Origin: Mucilaginibacter sp. | Lineage (GTDB): Bacteria; Bacteroidota; Bacteroidia; Sphingobacteriales; Sphingobacteriaceae | NCBI RefSeq assembly: GCF_028288205.1 | Contig: NZ_JAQBOD010000064.1 | Location: forward strand, 1 to 56,102 | Reading direction: 5' to 3' | DNA length: 56,102 bases | Part shown: piece by piece, positions 32,440 to 41,380 of the stretch | Position numbering within the stretch: the first letter of the stretch is position 1 | Layout: each line of letters begins with the position of its first letter | Program-made: the position numbers and the translations under genes | Notes under the pieces: model-generated | Database searches by the model: none | The model's input: only the letters and a program-made list of their open reading frames with translations | Told to the model about the DNA's origin: nothing

Positions 32440-34941
32440 ATGAGACTAAAAATAAAATTAATTGGCCTGCTGTTTATTTTACTGGCAGGTTCTATCATAA
32501 CAAAAGCTGCTGATATTGCCCCGGGAATATTAATGGGAACAGTAACCGATAAAAAAGATGGGACACCCATAGTAGGCGCAACCATAAACATACCCGATCT
32601 GAAAATCGGCACTAATACTGACGCTAATGGCAAGTATGTAATAAACCGGTTATCAAAAGGAGTTTATTTGGTGCAGATAAGCTATTTAGGTTATTCAACA
32701 TTTACGCAAAAAGTTGATTTTTCTAAAACTACGGTATTAGATGTGCAGTTACAGGAATCGTCCATTGAAACCGGCGAGGTAATTATTACCGGCGTAAGTA
32801 AAGCTACTGAGCTAAAAAGAAGTCCTGTACCAATGTTAGCCGTTAGTAAAGCGTTTATTGACCAACGCTCGGCCGCGGGTAATGTTATTGATATGATAGC
32901 CAATTTACCGGGTGTAAGCGCGGTAACAACCGGCCCCAATATTTCAAAACCATTTATACATGGCTTGGGCTATAACCGGGTTATTACTTTAATGGATGGT
33001 ATACGCCAGGAGGGCCAGCAATGGGGCGATGAACATGGTGTTGAGGTTGACCAAAATTCAATTGACCGGGTAGAGGTTATAAAGGGCCCTGCCAGTTTAT
33101 CATATGGGTCTGACGCTATTGGTGGTGTTGTTAACTTAATATCGCCGCCGCCGGTGCCTGAAGGCTCTATATTAGGATCGGTGCAGGGTACGTACGGTAC
33201 TAATCAGGGATTGTTTAATAACTCATTCAGGCTGCAGGGCAATCAAAATGGTTTAATATGGGGAGCAATACTTTCGGCTAAAGAAGCGAAGGATTACCAG
33301 AACCAGCATGATGGGCGTGTTTATGCTACCGGATTTAAAGAAAAGGACGCCCGTGTAATGGTGGGCCTGAATAAATCATGGGGATATTCTTACTTCAATG
33401 CTTCATTGTTTGATGATGAGCAAGACATTCCTGATGGCAGCCGCGATTCCATCTCCCGTAAATTCACCAAGCAAATTACGGAGGATGATGCATTTCGCCC
33501 GATTGTTGACGCATCACAATTAAATTCATACGCCATACCGGTTCTGCATCAGCATGTACAACTTTACCGCATATATAATAACAGCAGTTTTAATTTAGGT
33601 AACGGTAACCTGATAGTTAACTTAGGGTACCAATTTAGTCACCGCAGGGAATATACACACCCCGAAGATGCCACCATTGCCGGTCTTAACCTGCATTTAA
33701 CCACCTATACTTATGATTTTAAGTATAACCAAATTTTGGGCGATGGTTATGAAACTACCATTGGCCTTAATGGGCAGTATCAAAACAATACTATTGGCGG
33801 TGCTACCGCTTTCCCGATACCGGCTTATCACCAGTTTGACATTGGTCCGTTCTTTATTGTGAAAAAGAGCTTTGGTAAATTAGATATTTCGGGAGGAGCC
33901 CGTTATGATAGCCGCACATTTAATGGGCAGCCTGCTTATATAGATACACTTAATAATAAATACCCACAGTTATATGTGCCGGGTAACGGCGCTACTCCGC
34001 CGGGTGTTATAAAGCAATTTGATGCTTTAAATAAAACGTTTACCGGTGTTTCCGGAAGCTTTGGCGCTACCTATAATTTCTCGGACGCGTTTTTATTGAA
34101 GGCAAATGTTTCGCGTGGTTTCCGTGCGCCAAGTATTGCAGAACTATCAGCCAATGGCCCCGACCCGGGCTCTCAGATTTATCACGTAGGTAACAGCAGT
34201 TTTAAGCCCGAGTTTAGTGTGCAGGAAGATATAGGCGCTTTCCTTACTTTACCAAATGTATCGGCCAGTGTAGAGGTATTTAATAATAACATTCAGAACT
34301 ATATATATCAGCAGCAGGTATTAAATCCTGATGGTAGCCCGTCTGTTAATCCCGCATTCCCGCTTTATGCCATATTTACTTATACACAAAGCAAGGCACG
34401 CATTAATGGTGGCGAAGTTAGTTTAGATATTCACCCAACATCATGGCTGCATTTTGAAAACTCTGTTGCATTAACTTATGGTACCAACTTAGGCAATGGT
34501 GGCAAAGTGCCGGATAGCTTGAAGTACCTGCCGTTTATACCGCCATTGCATACACACTCAGAATTGCGCGGAACATTTAATAAAGGATTTGGCGCTATTA
34601 AAAGCTTATATGCTTTTGTTGGCTTAGACCATTACAGCGCGCAAGACAAGTTCTTCTCTGCTTATGGCACAGAAACCTATACCGCGGGTTATAACCTGTT
34701 AAGTGCTGGATTAGGCGGCAACCTGGTTAATAAAGCGGGTAAGAAGGTAATAGAGTTATTTATTGAAGGCACTAACCTGGCCAATGTTAACTATCAATCA
34801 AATATGAGCAGGTTAAAGTATTTTGATAATGCCAATACTGCACCCGGTGTGCAACGCGGTATTTTTAATATGGGCCGTAACATAAGCTTTAAGGTTGTGG
34901 TGCCTTTTGATCTGTCACCGCACGCGGAGAAAAAAATATAA
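32440..34941 (+). CDS. TonB-dependent receptor, possibly for metal ions
   Basis: 833 residues. Signal peptide to about 23, a CarboxypepD_reg-like beta domain (about 30-110, GTVTDKKDGTPIVGATINI), plug domain (about 120-235, with RVEVIKGPASLSYGSDAIGG), and an outer-membrane beta-barrel to the end. Several His clusters lie in the barrel (HQHV, SHRREYTHPED, HTHSEL). With the Cys/His protein upstream this suggests a metal cargo, as for ZnuD-like receptors; cargo is inference. There is no SusD partner, so it is not a typical glycan system. Confidence 0.9.
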   Translation: MRLKIKLIGLLFILLAGSIITKAADIAPGILMGTVTDKKDGTPIVGATINIPDLKIGTNTDANGKYVINRLSKGVYLVQISYLGYSTFTQKVDFSKTTVLDVQLQESSIETGEVIITGVSKATELKRSPVPMLAVSKAFIDQRSAAGNVIDMIANLPGVSAVTTGPNISKPFIHGLGYNRVITLMDGIRQEGQQWGDEHGVEVDQNSIDRVEVIKGPASLSYGSDAIGGVVNLISPPPVPEGSILGSVQGTYGTNQGLFNNSFRLQGNQNGLIWGAILSAKEAKDYQNQHDGRVYATGFKEKDARVMVGLNKSWGYSYFNASLFDDEQDIPDGSRDSISRKFTKQITEDDAFRPIVDASQLNSYAIPVLHQHVQLYRIYNNSSFNLGNGNLIVNLGYQFSHRREYTHPEDATIAGLNLHLTTYTYDFKYNQILGDGYETTIGLNGQYQNNTIGGATAFPIPAYHQFDIGPFFIVKKSFGKLDISGGARYDSRTFNGQPAYIDTLNNKYPQLYVPGNGATPPGVIKQFDALNKTFTGVSGSFGATYNFSDAFLLKANVSRGFRAPSIAELSANGPDPGSQIYHVGNSSFKPEFSVQEDIGAFLTLPNVSASVEVFNNNIQNYIYQQQVLNPDGSPSVNPAFPLYAIFTYTQSKARINGGEVSLDIHPTSWLHFENSVALTYGTNLGNGGKVPDSLKYLPFIPPLHTHSELRGTFNKGFGAIKSLYAFVGLDHYSAQDKFFSAYGTETYTAGYNLLSAGLGGNLVNKAGKKVIELFIEGTNLANVNYQSNMSRLKYFDNANTAPGVQRGIFNMGRNISFKVVVPFDLSPHAEKKI

Positions 34942-34971
34942 GCAAACACCCCCGAAAGGGAGGCATTTATT

Positions 34972-35006
34972 AATAGCGATGGATTTCAAATTCATCGCTA
35001 TTTTTT
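34972..35006 (+). terminator. Terminator of the TonB receptor gene
   Basis: Stem AATAGCGATG (34972-34981) with CATCGCTATT (34993-35002), followed by T-run to 35006. Confidence 0.85.
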
Positions 35007-35106
35007 GTTTAATACCAGGCAATGTATAGGTTAGTGTCACTAACAATGAACCTATTTGTAATTGTCAATTCCCTTCGTTATTGAATGTCAATTAGAATTT
35101 TATTAA

Positions 35107-35114
35107 TAAATTTG
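35107..35114 (+). promoter_or_regulatory. -7 box for aldo/keto reductase
   Basis: TAAATTTG, exact TAnnTTTG, 18 bases before the ATG at 35133. A TTG at 35081 is 23 bases upstream, a little far. Confidence 0.5.
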
Positions 35115-35132
35115 TTTAAATAAAGATCTATC

Positions 35133-36155
35133 ATGAACTACAAGTTATTAGGCCGGTCAGGCCTAAAGGTTTCTGAACTTTGCCTGGGCACAATGGGTTT
35201 TGGTACAGAGGCCGGATGGGGTGCCGACAAAGAAACCAGCTTTGCCATAATGGATGCCTTTGCAAATGCAGGAGGTAATTTTTTAGATACGGCAAATGTT
35301 TACAAACTGGGTACCAGCGAAAAAATAATAGGCGAGTACGTACATAACCATAACAGGGATTACTTTGTGCTGGCTACTAAATACTCATTAAAGGATAACA
35401 TGACCAACCCCAATGCATCGGGCAATAACCGGAAGAACATGATGCGCAGTGTAGAGGAAAGCATGAAACGCTTAAAAACCGACTTTATTGATGTACTATA
35501 CTTACACATTTGGGATGATATTACCCCGATTGATGAGGTAATGCGTGCCATGGACGACCTGATACGGCAGGGAAAGGTAAACTATGCGGCCATAAGCGAT
35601 ACACCTGCCTGGGTGGTAGCCCGGGGTAATACTTTGGCCGAGTTAATGGGTTGGAGCCAATTTGTGGCCCTGCAGGTAGAATATAGCCTCATACAACGCA
35701 CTCCCGAGCGCGAATTGATACCTATGGCCAAACATTTTGGGATGACGGTTACACCATGGGCGCCATTGGGTGGCGGTGTACTAAGCGGCAAATACTTACG
35801 TGGCGAACAGGGCCGCATTAAACCCGAAAGCAAACGACTGGATGAGCGCAGCGTAAACATAACCAAAGCCGTTGTTGCTATTGCTGATGAACTGGGTGTA
35901 TCGGCAAGCCATGTAGCATTGCAGTGGGCCATGAGTCAGGGGTTTTCGTCTATTCCGATTGTAGGCGCAACCAAAATAAGTCAGCTGGAAGATAATCTGA
36001 AAACTATTAATGTTATTTTAAGTAAAGAACATCTGCAAAAACTGGATGAGGTAAGCGCTATAGACCTGGGTTTCCCCGGCGAGTTTTTTAAAGAGGACGC
36101 TGTGAAAATGAATTCCTTTGGCGGGTTTTATGATAGGGTGGAGAAGCGAAATTAA
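35133..36155 (+). CDS. Aldo/keto reductase
   Basis: 340-residue NADPH-dependent oxidoreductase of the AKR fold. Seen: MGFGTEAGWG, catalytic Asp-Tyr region FLDTANVYKLGTSEKIIGEY (Asp and Tyr), Lys in VLATKYS, His in LYLHIWDD, and the cofactor-binding end IPIVGATKISQLEDNL. Substrate unknown; resembles the YajO/Tas-like group. Monocistronic. Confidence 0.92.
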   Translation: MNYKLLGRSGLKVSELCLGTMGFGTEAGWGADKETSFAIMDAFANAGGNFLDTANVYKLGTSEKIIGEYVHNHNRDYFVLATKYSLKDNMTNPNASGNNRKNMMRSVEESMKRLKTDFIDVLYLHIWDDITPIDEVMRAMDDLIRQGKVNYAAISDTPAWVVARGNTLAELMGWSQFVALQVEYSLIQRTPERELIPMAKHFGMTVTPWAPLGGGVLSGKYLRGEQGRIKPESKRLDERSVNITKAVVAIADELGVSASHVALQWAMSQGFSSIPIVGATKISQLEDNLKTINVILSKEHLQKLDEVSAIDLGFPGEFFKEDAVKMNSFGGFYDRVEKRN

Positions 36156-36191
36156 TCAAGCTTACAAAGTTGTTAAACTTCGTAAGCTTGA
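36156..36191. terminator. Hairpin between convergent akr and doxX genes
   Basis: Stem TCAAGCTTAC (36156-36165) with GTAAGCTTGA (36182-36191), extended inward after one mismatch by AAGTT with AACTT around a 4-base loop. It begins right after the reductase stop. T-runs are weak. Confidence 0.65.
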
Positions 36192-36198
36192 ATTACAT

Positions 36199-36564
36199 TT
36201 ATACTGCTTTGTTCATTTTATGATAAGTAATATAAGATACGATTAATATTCCCATAATAATAACAGGCATAATACGCATACTTACAGGATCGCCTGAAGC
36301 GGTGTGTGCAATAAAAGCAGAGATAAATACAATAGCGAATGCTGCATAGGCCCATTCTTTAAACCTTACTGCAACAGGCGCCAGTAATAAAATTGCCCCA
36401 ATCAATTTGCATATAGCCAATTCAACTCTAAAATAATCAGGATATCCCAAATGATGAAATCCCTTCACCACAGTATCTTGTGTTAAATAGGCATAGGTAG
36501 AGAACATCATCATTAATGCCACTATTCCGGTAGTTATCCAATAAGTAATTTTTAAGGTTTTCAT
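36199..36564 (-). CDS. DoxX family membrane protein
   Basis: 121 residues with four transmembrane helices; sequence GYPDYFRVELAICKLIGAILLLAP is typical of the DoxX-like group. Members are linked to redox or thiol stress but their reaction is unknown. Divergent from an hxlR-type regulator across 100 bases containing a long palindrome, so likely its target. Confidence 0.88.
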   Translation of the reverse strand: MKTLKITYWITTGIVALMMMFSTYAYLTQDTVVKGFHHLGYPDYFRVELAICKLIGAILLLAPVAVRFKEWAYAAFAIVFISAFIAHTASGDPVSMRIMPVIIMGILIVSYITYHKMNKAV

Positions 36565-36580
36565 TTCTGTTTTTTTATTT

Positions 36581-36588
36581 CAAAAGTA
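36581..36588 (-). promoter_or_regulatory. -7 box for doxX
   Basis: Minus strand TACTTTTG, exact TAnnTTTG, 16 bases before the ATG. The palindrome at 36615-36650 would lie just upstream of, or over, its -33 region. Confidence 0.55.
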
Positions 36589-36614
36589 GATATCTTTACT
36601 ATCGTTTATATACT

Positions 36615-36650
36615 ACTATCCTAAAGGATAGTAGTATCCTTTAGGATAGT
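36615..36650. promoter_or_regulatory. Operator-like palindrome between doxX and hxlR
   Basis: Perfect 16-bp inverted repeat: 36615-36630 and 36635-36650, spacer GTAG. Each arm is itself a smaller dyad of TATCCT and AGGATA, so four half-sites are present. The size and symmetry suit binding of one or two winged-helix HxlR dimers. It ends 14 bases before the regulator's ATG. Confidence 0.75.
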
Positions 36651-36664
36651 TAATTAATTAGCAT

Positions 36665-37045
36665 ATGGAAAGTAAGGCCGACAAGATTATACATAACAAA
36701 GAAACTTGTAATACAAACGTAACTGCTGTTAGAGACACATTATATGTATTAAACGGTAAATGGAAACTGCCCATGATAATTGCATTAACGAATGGCCCAA
36801 AGCGATTTAATGAAATACAACGCGCATTGGGAGATATTACGCCTAAAATATTATCCAAAGAGTTAAGGGAGCTTGAGTTAAATGAGTTTGTGGTACGCAA
36901 AGTTTCTTCAACAGTACCCGTTTCTATAACGTATGAGCTTACACCTTACAGCAAATCACTTGAAAAAGTATTGGAAGAATTGAAAAATTGGGGGATAGAG
37001 CATCGCGAAAGAATTATAGCCAGCAGGCGGCAACCTGCGGCCTGA
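36665..37045 (+). CDS. HxlR family transcriptional regulator
   Basis: 126-residue winged helix-turn-helix protein. Typical sequence: VLNGKWKLPMIIALTNGPKRFNEIQRALGDITPKILSKELRELE, then the wing YELTPYSKSL. One Cys at residue 16 lies just before the domain, a place where HodR/QorR-type HxlR proteins sense quinones or electrophiles. It probably controls doxX and itself. Its stop directly abuts the convergent hemH stop. Confidence 0.92.
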   Translation: MESKADKIIHNKETCNTNVTAVRDTLYVLNGKWKLPMIIALTNGPKRFNEIQRALGDITPKILSKELRELELNEFVVRKVSSTVPVSITYELTPYSKSLEKVLEELKNWGIEHRERIIASRRQPAA

Positions 37046-38062
37046 TTACCCCCTCGCCATTTTCTCTAAAGCATCAATAAACATTGGCGAGTCGTTTAAA
37101 CTCTCTACCAATTGTACATGCTCGCCGCCTAAGGCGCGAAATTCGCCGCCATATTCTTCGGTTACCTCATAAACTGTTTCCAGGCAATCTGCAACAAAAG
37201 CCGGGCAAAATACCAATAGGCGTTTCTTGCCTTCGTTGGCTAATTTGGCTACAATTTGACTGGTATAAGGCTGTACCCATGGGTCATTACCCAAACGCGA
37301 TTGAAAACAAACGGTATATTTTTCTTTAGGCAGGCCCATCTTTTCGGCAATCAGGCGCGCCGTATCATATGATTGTGCAGAGTAGCAAAATTTATTGGTG
37401 TCATTCAGCGTATCGCAGCAGCCATCAACCTGCAGGCAGTAATTGTGGGTATGATCGCATTTTTTTATTTGTCTTTGTGGCAAACCGTGAAAGCTAAATA
37501 AAACATGATCGTAAGTTTCAGGCTGATATTTCAGGCCGTTGTTGGCAAAGGTTTCTATCATCAATTCATCATCATGAAACGAATTGATAAAAGAAATATC
37601 AGGAATAGTTTGCCAGCCTTTAACCAGCTCCATCACCTTATCATGCACAGAACCGGTACTTGCCGATGCATATTGAGGAAACAAGGGGATAACCGTAATA
37701 TCACTAACCAATGCATCCTTTAACCGTTGCAAAGCCGACCCGATAGACGGGCTTTGATAGCGCATAGCCAATTCAACCTGGTACTCATTACCTAAACGGT
37801 CCTGCAATGCCTTATGTTGTAGTTTACTGTAATGCAATAGAGGCGAGCCGGTTTCGTCGCTCCATATTTGCTGATATAGTTTGGCTGATTTTGGCGCCCG
37901 GAACGGTACTATAAGGCCCTGCACCAAAAATGTACGCAATAACGGGTTAACATCTATTACCCGCGGATCCATTAAAAACTCGTTTAAATATTTCCTTACA
38001 TCCGCAGTACTTGGACTATCCGGTGTTCCCAGGTTAACTAATAGAATTCCTTTTTTAGCCAT
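37046..38062 (-). CDS. hemH: Ferrochelatase
   Basis: 338 residues; inserts Fe2+ into porphyrin in heme synthesis. Seen: GILLVNLGTPDSP at the start, PLFPQYASASTGS, the metal-binding His in FSFHGLPQRQI, and VVFCPAFVADCLET-like LLVFCPAFVADCLETVYE with the conserved Glu. Several Cys (KCDHTHNYC, VDGCCD) are found in the middle. Last gene of the minus-strand run, 97 bases after ispH. Confidence 0.96.
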   Translation of the reverse strand: MAKKGILLVNLGTPDSPSTADVRKYLNEFLMDPRVIDVNPLLRTFLVQGLIVPFRAPKSAKLYQQIWSDETGSPLLHYSKLQHKALQDRLGNEYQVELAMRYQSPSIGSALQRLKDALVSDITVIPLFPQYASASTGSVHDKVMELVKGWQTIPDISFINSFHDDELMIETFANNGLKYQPETYDHVLFSFHGLPQRQIKKCDHTHNYCLQVDGCCDTLNDTNKFCYSAQSYDTARLIAEKMGLPKEKYTVCFQSRLGNDPWVQPYTSQIVAKLANEGKKRLLVFCPAFVADCLETVYEVTEEYGGEFRALGGEHVQLVESLNDSPMFIDALEKMARG

Positions 38063-38159
38063 AATTAAGTCCGCAAAAATAACAAAAAACCCCCTAACCC
38101 CCTAAAGGCGGAATTTTATTACAAGAAAATTAGATTAGCAAATACAATTGCTCAGGGGG

Positions 38160-39011
38160 CTAATACCTCTCCAACTCGGCTTTCACTTCTTCCATCAGCC
38201 ACATAGGCGTAGAAGTTGCCCCGGCTATACCCACTTTATCGCCGGGAGCGAACATGGATTGTTGTAACTCACTGGTAGAAGAAATAAAATAAGTATTTGG
38301 ATTATGCTTGCGGCAAACCTCGAATAGTACCTTTCCGTTTGATGATTTTACACCGGACACAAACACAATTTTATTAAAGTTCTTTGCAAATGCAGGCAGG
38401 TCCTTATCGCGATTTGATACCTGGCGGCAAATAGTATCATTGGCATTTAACTCATAGCCGCGCGCGGTTAGTTCTTCCTTTACCTGGTAAAACTTTTCCA
38501 TGCTTTTGGTGGTCTGGCTGTAAAGCGTAATGTTTTGCGGCAGTTCGATATTATCCAGTTCGGCAATATCCTGGAAGACCAGCGCCTCGTTGTTGGTTTG
38601 TCCTTGCAGACCAATAACCTCGGCATGGCCATGCTTGCCAAATATTAATATCTTCTCTTTAGCATCAAATGATGTTTTTATGCGGTTTTGCAGTTTCAAC
38701 ACTACCGGGCATGAAGCGTCTATCAGGGTAATATTGTTTTCTAACGCGGTGCGGTAAGTGTCAGGTGCTTCGCCATGGGCGCGGATCAGCACTTTTTCGT
38801 TATGCAGATTTTTTAATTCCTGGTGGTCAATAATGCGTAAGCCGCGGGCCTTTAAGCGCTCCACTTCTTCATCATTATGCACAATATCGCCTAAACAATA
38901 AAGGTAGCCATCCTCCTCTAAAATATCCTCTGCCATATCAATAGCATAGATCACCCCAAAGCAAAAGCCCGAATCTTTATCTATAGTAACCTGTAACTGA
39001 TATGAGCCCAT
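38160..39011 (-). CDS. ispH: 4-hydroxy-3-methylbut-2-enyl diphosphate reductase
   Basis: Last step of the MEP pathway, giving IPP and DMAPP. 283 residues. The three cluster-binding Cys are in GFCFGVIYAI, IDASCPVVLKL and FEVCRKHNPNT; IRAHGEAP with the conserved His and VGIAGATSTP also fit. Being in the same run as a CruF-like protein and glycosyl/acyl transferases suggests isoprenoid supply for that pathway. Confidence 0.95.
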   Translation of the reverse strand: MGSYQLQVTIDKDSGFCFGVIYAIDMAEDILEEDGYLYCLGDIVHNDEEVERLKARGLRIIDHQELKNLHNEKVLIRAHGEAPDTYRTALENNITLIDASCPVVLKLQNRIKTSFDAKEKILIFGKHGHAEVIGLQGQTNNEALVFQDIAELDNIELPQNITLYSQTTKSMEKFYQVKEELTARGYELNANDTICRQVSNRDKDLPAFAKNFNKIVFVSGVKSSNGKVLFEVCRKHNPNTYFISSTSELQQSMFAPGDKVGIAGATSTPMWLMEEVKAELERY

Positions 39012-39031
39012 TGTAATACAAATTTACACCA

Positions 39032-39682
39032 TTAGTATGATAGTAGCGCCAAAAAAAATATAAACTGACTAACCAGTAACACGGCACCCACCATACTTTG
39101 CTTTTTAAACCGGGATATTTCAAATATAGAAAGCAGCACCAGTCCTATAATAAACCAACATACATAATTTGTAATTGGGATAGTATTGCCTGCCCAGTGC
39201 CAATAATTAAATTTAACGGCTACGGGCTCTATCACAGCATCCAGCAAAACCAATATTAGCGCGCCCACCGGCACACGCACCCAAACCGGTTTGATGCGGC
39301 TTTGTTGCAAGAGTACCCCGGTAGAGTAGATCAATAAGAACCAGTTAACGCCAATTATTAGCGGAACAGCGTCAAACTTTAAACCCAATACATCTCCATA
39401 AACATAATTGCCAAATATCATCCGGGTGTGTACGCCTATCCATTCAACCGCAAAACCGATAATAAATATAAACGCAAAGAAAAGTGCGAATTTTGTGTTG
39501 AACCGGTTATGGGTAAAGACGAGGATCAGCATCATCAGCAATAAATGGTATGGCACTAATTGCAGGAAAAACGGTCGTGAAAAATTTATGGATAAGCCTA
39601 TCAGCCCAACTAAATGAAATACTATAATTAGCCTAACCGCCCGGGCCGTATACCTTGAATTTATATTCTGCGGCCTTTCCAT
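39032..39682 (-). CDS. CruF-like carotenoid biosynthesis protein
   Basis: 216 residues with about seven transmembrane helices. It has the DUF422/CruF family sequence FAVEWIGVHTRMIFGNYVYGDVLGLKF...VPLIIGVNWFLLIYSTG and the acidic LLDAVIEPVAVKFNYWHW. Characterised members (CruF, bisanhydrobacterioruberin hydratase) add water to the C1',2' double bond of an acyclic carotenoid end. Its start overlaps the GT2 stop by 22 bases. Confidence 0.85.
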   Translation of the reverse strand: MERPQNINSRYTARAVRLIIVFHLVGLIGLSINFSRPFFLQLVPYHLLLMMLILVFTHNRFNTKFALFFAFIFIIGFAVEWIGVHTRMIFGNYVYGDVLGLKFDAVPLIIGVNWFLLIYSTGVLLQQSRIKPVWVRVPVGALILVLLDAVIEPVAVKFNYWHWAGNTIPITNYVCWFIIGLVLLSIFEISRFKKQSMVGAVLLVSQFIFFLALLSY

Positions 39683-40749
39683 ATAATGGTTTTAGTTAGG
39701 TGCCTTTGTATAGCCAGGAAAGCAATAAGTGTTAGGCTAAGCATTTGCAGGGGGTGCAAAATAATATTGTACCATGCATTTTGCCCGGCAGATAACGAGA
39801 TCATGATACGGGTAAGTATAATTAAACCGGCCATAAAAAATATCAGCTGAAAATTAAGCGTTATCATTACCATCATTGGGCCGCCAATAATGAATACAAT
39901 ATAAATTAAAAACCAGAGTACATTATAACTAAATGCAGCCAGGAAGTTTTTGCTGAACCCGTTTACCGCATCTGTATAGTTTTTATACATACGGCAATTT
40001 ACCATCCCGTTAGCCATTAATGCTTCGCCGTTGTAGCCCGAAGCTTTAACCAAACGCATTATTTCTACATCCTCTACAACTTTGTCTTTTACCTGTTCGT
40101 GCCATAAATTGCTGCGATAAGTTTCGGCATCAAACAGCATAAACTGACCGCTTGCAGCGGCAACTGAATAATTTTTAACCAGGTATATTAAACGCAAGGG
40201 CAATAAATTCAATAAAATATAATGCATTAAGGGCACTACCAATTTTTCGCCGATAGTTAGCATTTGCTGGTTAGCAAACAGGCTTAACAGCGCCAGCTTT
40301 TGCATATACATGCGATGAATGGCACTATTTATTAAACCCTTGCTCATTTGTTCATCGGCATCAATAAATAAAAAGAAGTTGCCGCGGGCCTGCTCTGCTA
40401 ATTGATGACAGGCATAGTTTTTACCCAGCCAGCCACGGGCCAGGTTATCGCCCTTTATAACACGAAAATTGGAATGGGCCGCGGCGAAAGCAGTGCAAAG
40501 CCCGAAAGTACGGTCGGTTGAGTCATCATCTAAAATTATAACCTCGTAGTCTTGATAATCTTGTTGATGGATGGATTGAAGCAAGTTTAAAATATTTTCT
40601 TCTTCGTTACGTACGGGTATTAAAATAGAAACCATATCATTATACGGCCTGTTTACACGGCGAAGTTTAGGATCTGAAATAAAATTGAACAACGTTACCG
40701 CAAAACGCAGAATAATGAAAAAAAAGGTAATGGCTATTACAATTATCAT
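39661..40749 (-). CDS. GT2 family glycosyltransferase, membrane-bound
   Basis: 362 residues. N-terminal membrane helix (about 1-22), GT2 domain with VSILIPVRNEEENI, IILDDDSTDRT and DADEQM (metal-binding Asp), then Q/R region and two to three C-terminal membrane helices. In carotenoid clusters a GT2 beside CruF is CruC, which glycosylates the hydroxyl made by CruF. That role fits here but rests on context. Coupled by ATGA to the acyltransferase upstream. Confidence 0.87.
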   Translation of the reverse strand: MIIVIAITFFFIILRFAVTLFNFISDPKLRRVNRPYNDMVSILIPVRNEEENILNLLQSIHQQDYQDYEVIILDDDSTDRTFGLCTAFAAAHSNFRVIKGDNLARGWLGKNYACHQLAEQARGNFFLFIDADEQMSKGLINSAIHRMYMQKLALLSLFANQQMLTIGEKLVVPLMHYILLNLLPLRLIYLVKNYSVAAASGQFMLFDAETYRSNLWHEQVKDKVVEDVEIMRLVKASGYNGEALMANGMVNCRMYKNYTDAVNGFSKNFLAAFSYNVLWFLIYIVFIIGGPMMVMITLNFQLIFFMAGLIILTRIMISLSAGQNAWYNIILHPLQMLSLTLIAFLAIQRHLTKTIIWKGRRI

Positions 40750-41369
40750 TGTATAACTATTTGCGTTTGTTGCTGATGTGATGCGGTGTAATGTTGCTGA
40801 TAGGCACCTTGTAGTTCGTCTATAGTTGTAAAATTATCATCCGCGGTTTTTAAATAAATATAAGCAACCGGATGCTTATGCTCAAAGTTTTCAATAAATG
40901 TAGCAGAAAATATAGTTTGAAACTTACCGGCTGCCTGTTTAATTATTTTCATTATGCCTTTTTCAAAGTCTACCCCGGTAATAAAGTTAGAGTAAAGTTT
41001 ACCTTGCGGGAAAATAAGCACAAGGTTACCCGGCTCGTTTAAAAGTTGCGCGGCGTAGTTAAGCGATTCAATTATACCTCTCGATTTTTTATTAATAGAA
41101 AAAGCGCCGCCATATTTCAAAATAGGTATACGTTTAGAAGTTCGTTCCAGCAGCATAATGTGAAAATTCTTTTTAAATACTTTACAATTTACCCAATATA
41201 GCAGAAAGCCATCCCAAAAACCACAATGATTGGCAATTAATAAAACCGATTTGTTTTTATTGATATCAATAGCATTAAAGTTGATGTTGTTAAAATGCCT
41301 GCGAATTATCCAATGCACATAAATATGAAAGGCCCGGCGGATAATGTTATTTTTCTTTGGATAGATCAC
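40746..41369 (-). CDS. Lysophospholipid acyltransferase family protein
   Basis: 207 residues from a GTG start. PlsC-type acyltransferase: catalytic HX4D as NHCGFWDG and the substrate box FPQGKLYS. It is a clear relative of the next gene upstream (NHFSWWDG, FPQGELYS), so the pair arose by duplication. In this run it could acylate a sugar on a carotenoid; a phospholipid role is the alternative. Confidence 0.87.
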   Translation of the reverse strand: MIYPKKNNIIRRAFHIYVHWIIRRHFNNINFNAIDINKNKSVLLIANHCGFWDGFLLYWVNCKVFKKNFHIMLLERTSKRIPILKYGGAFSINKKSRGIIESLNYAAQLLNEPGNLVLIFPQGKLYSNFITGVDFEKGIMKIIKQAAGKFQTIFSATFIENFEHKHPVAYIYLKTADDNFTTIDELQGAYQQHYTASHQQQTQIVIQ

Positions 41370-41380
41370 ACGGCGATAAT

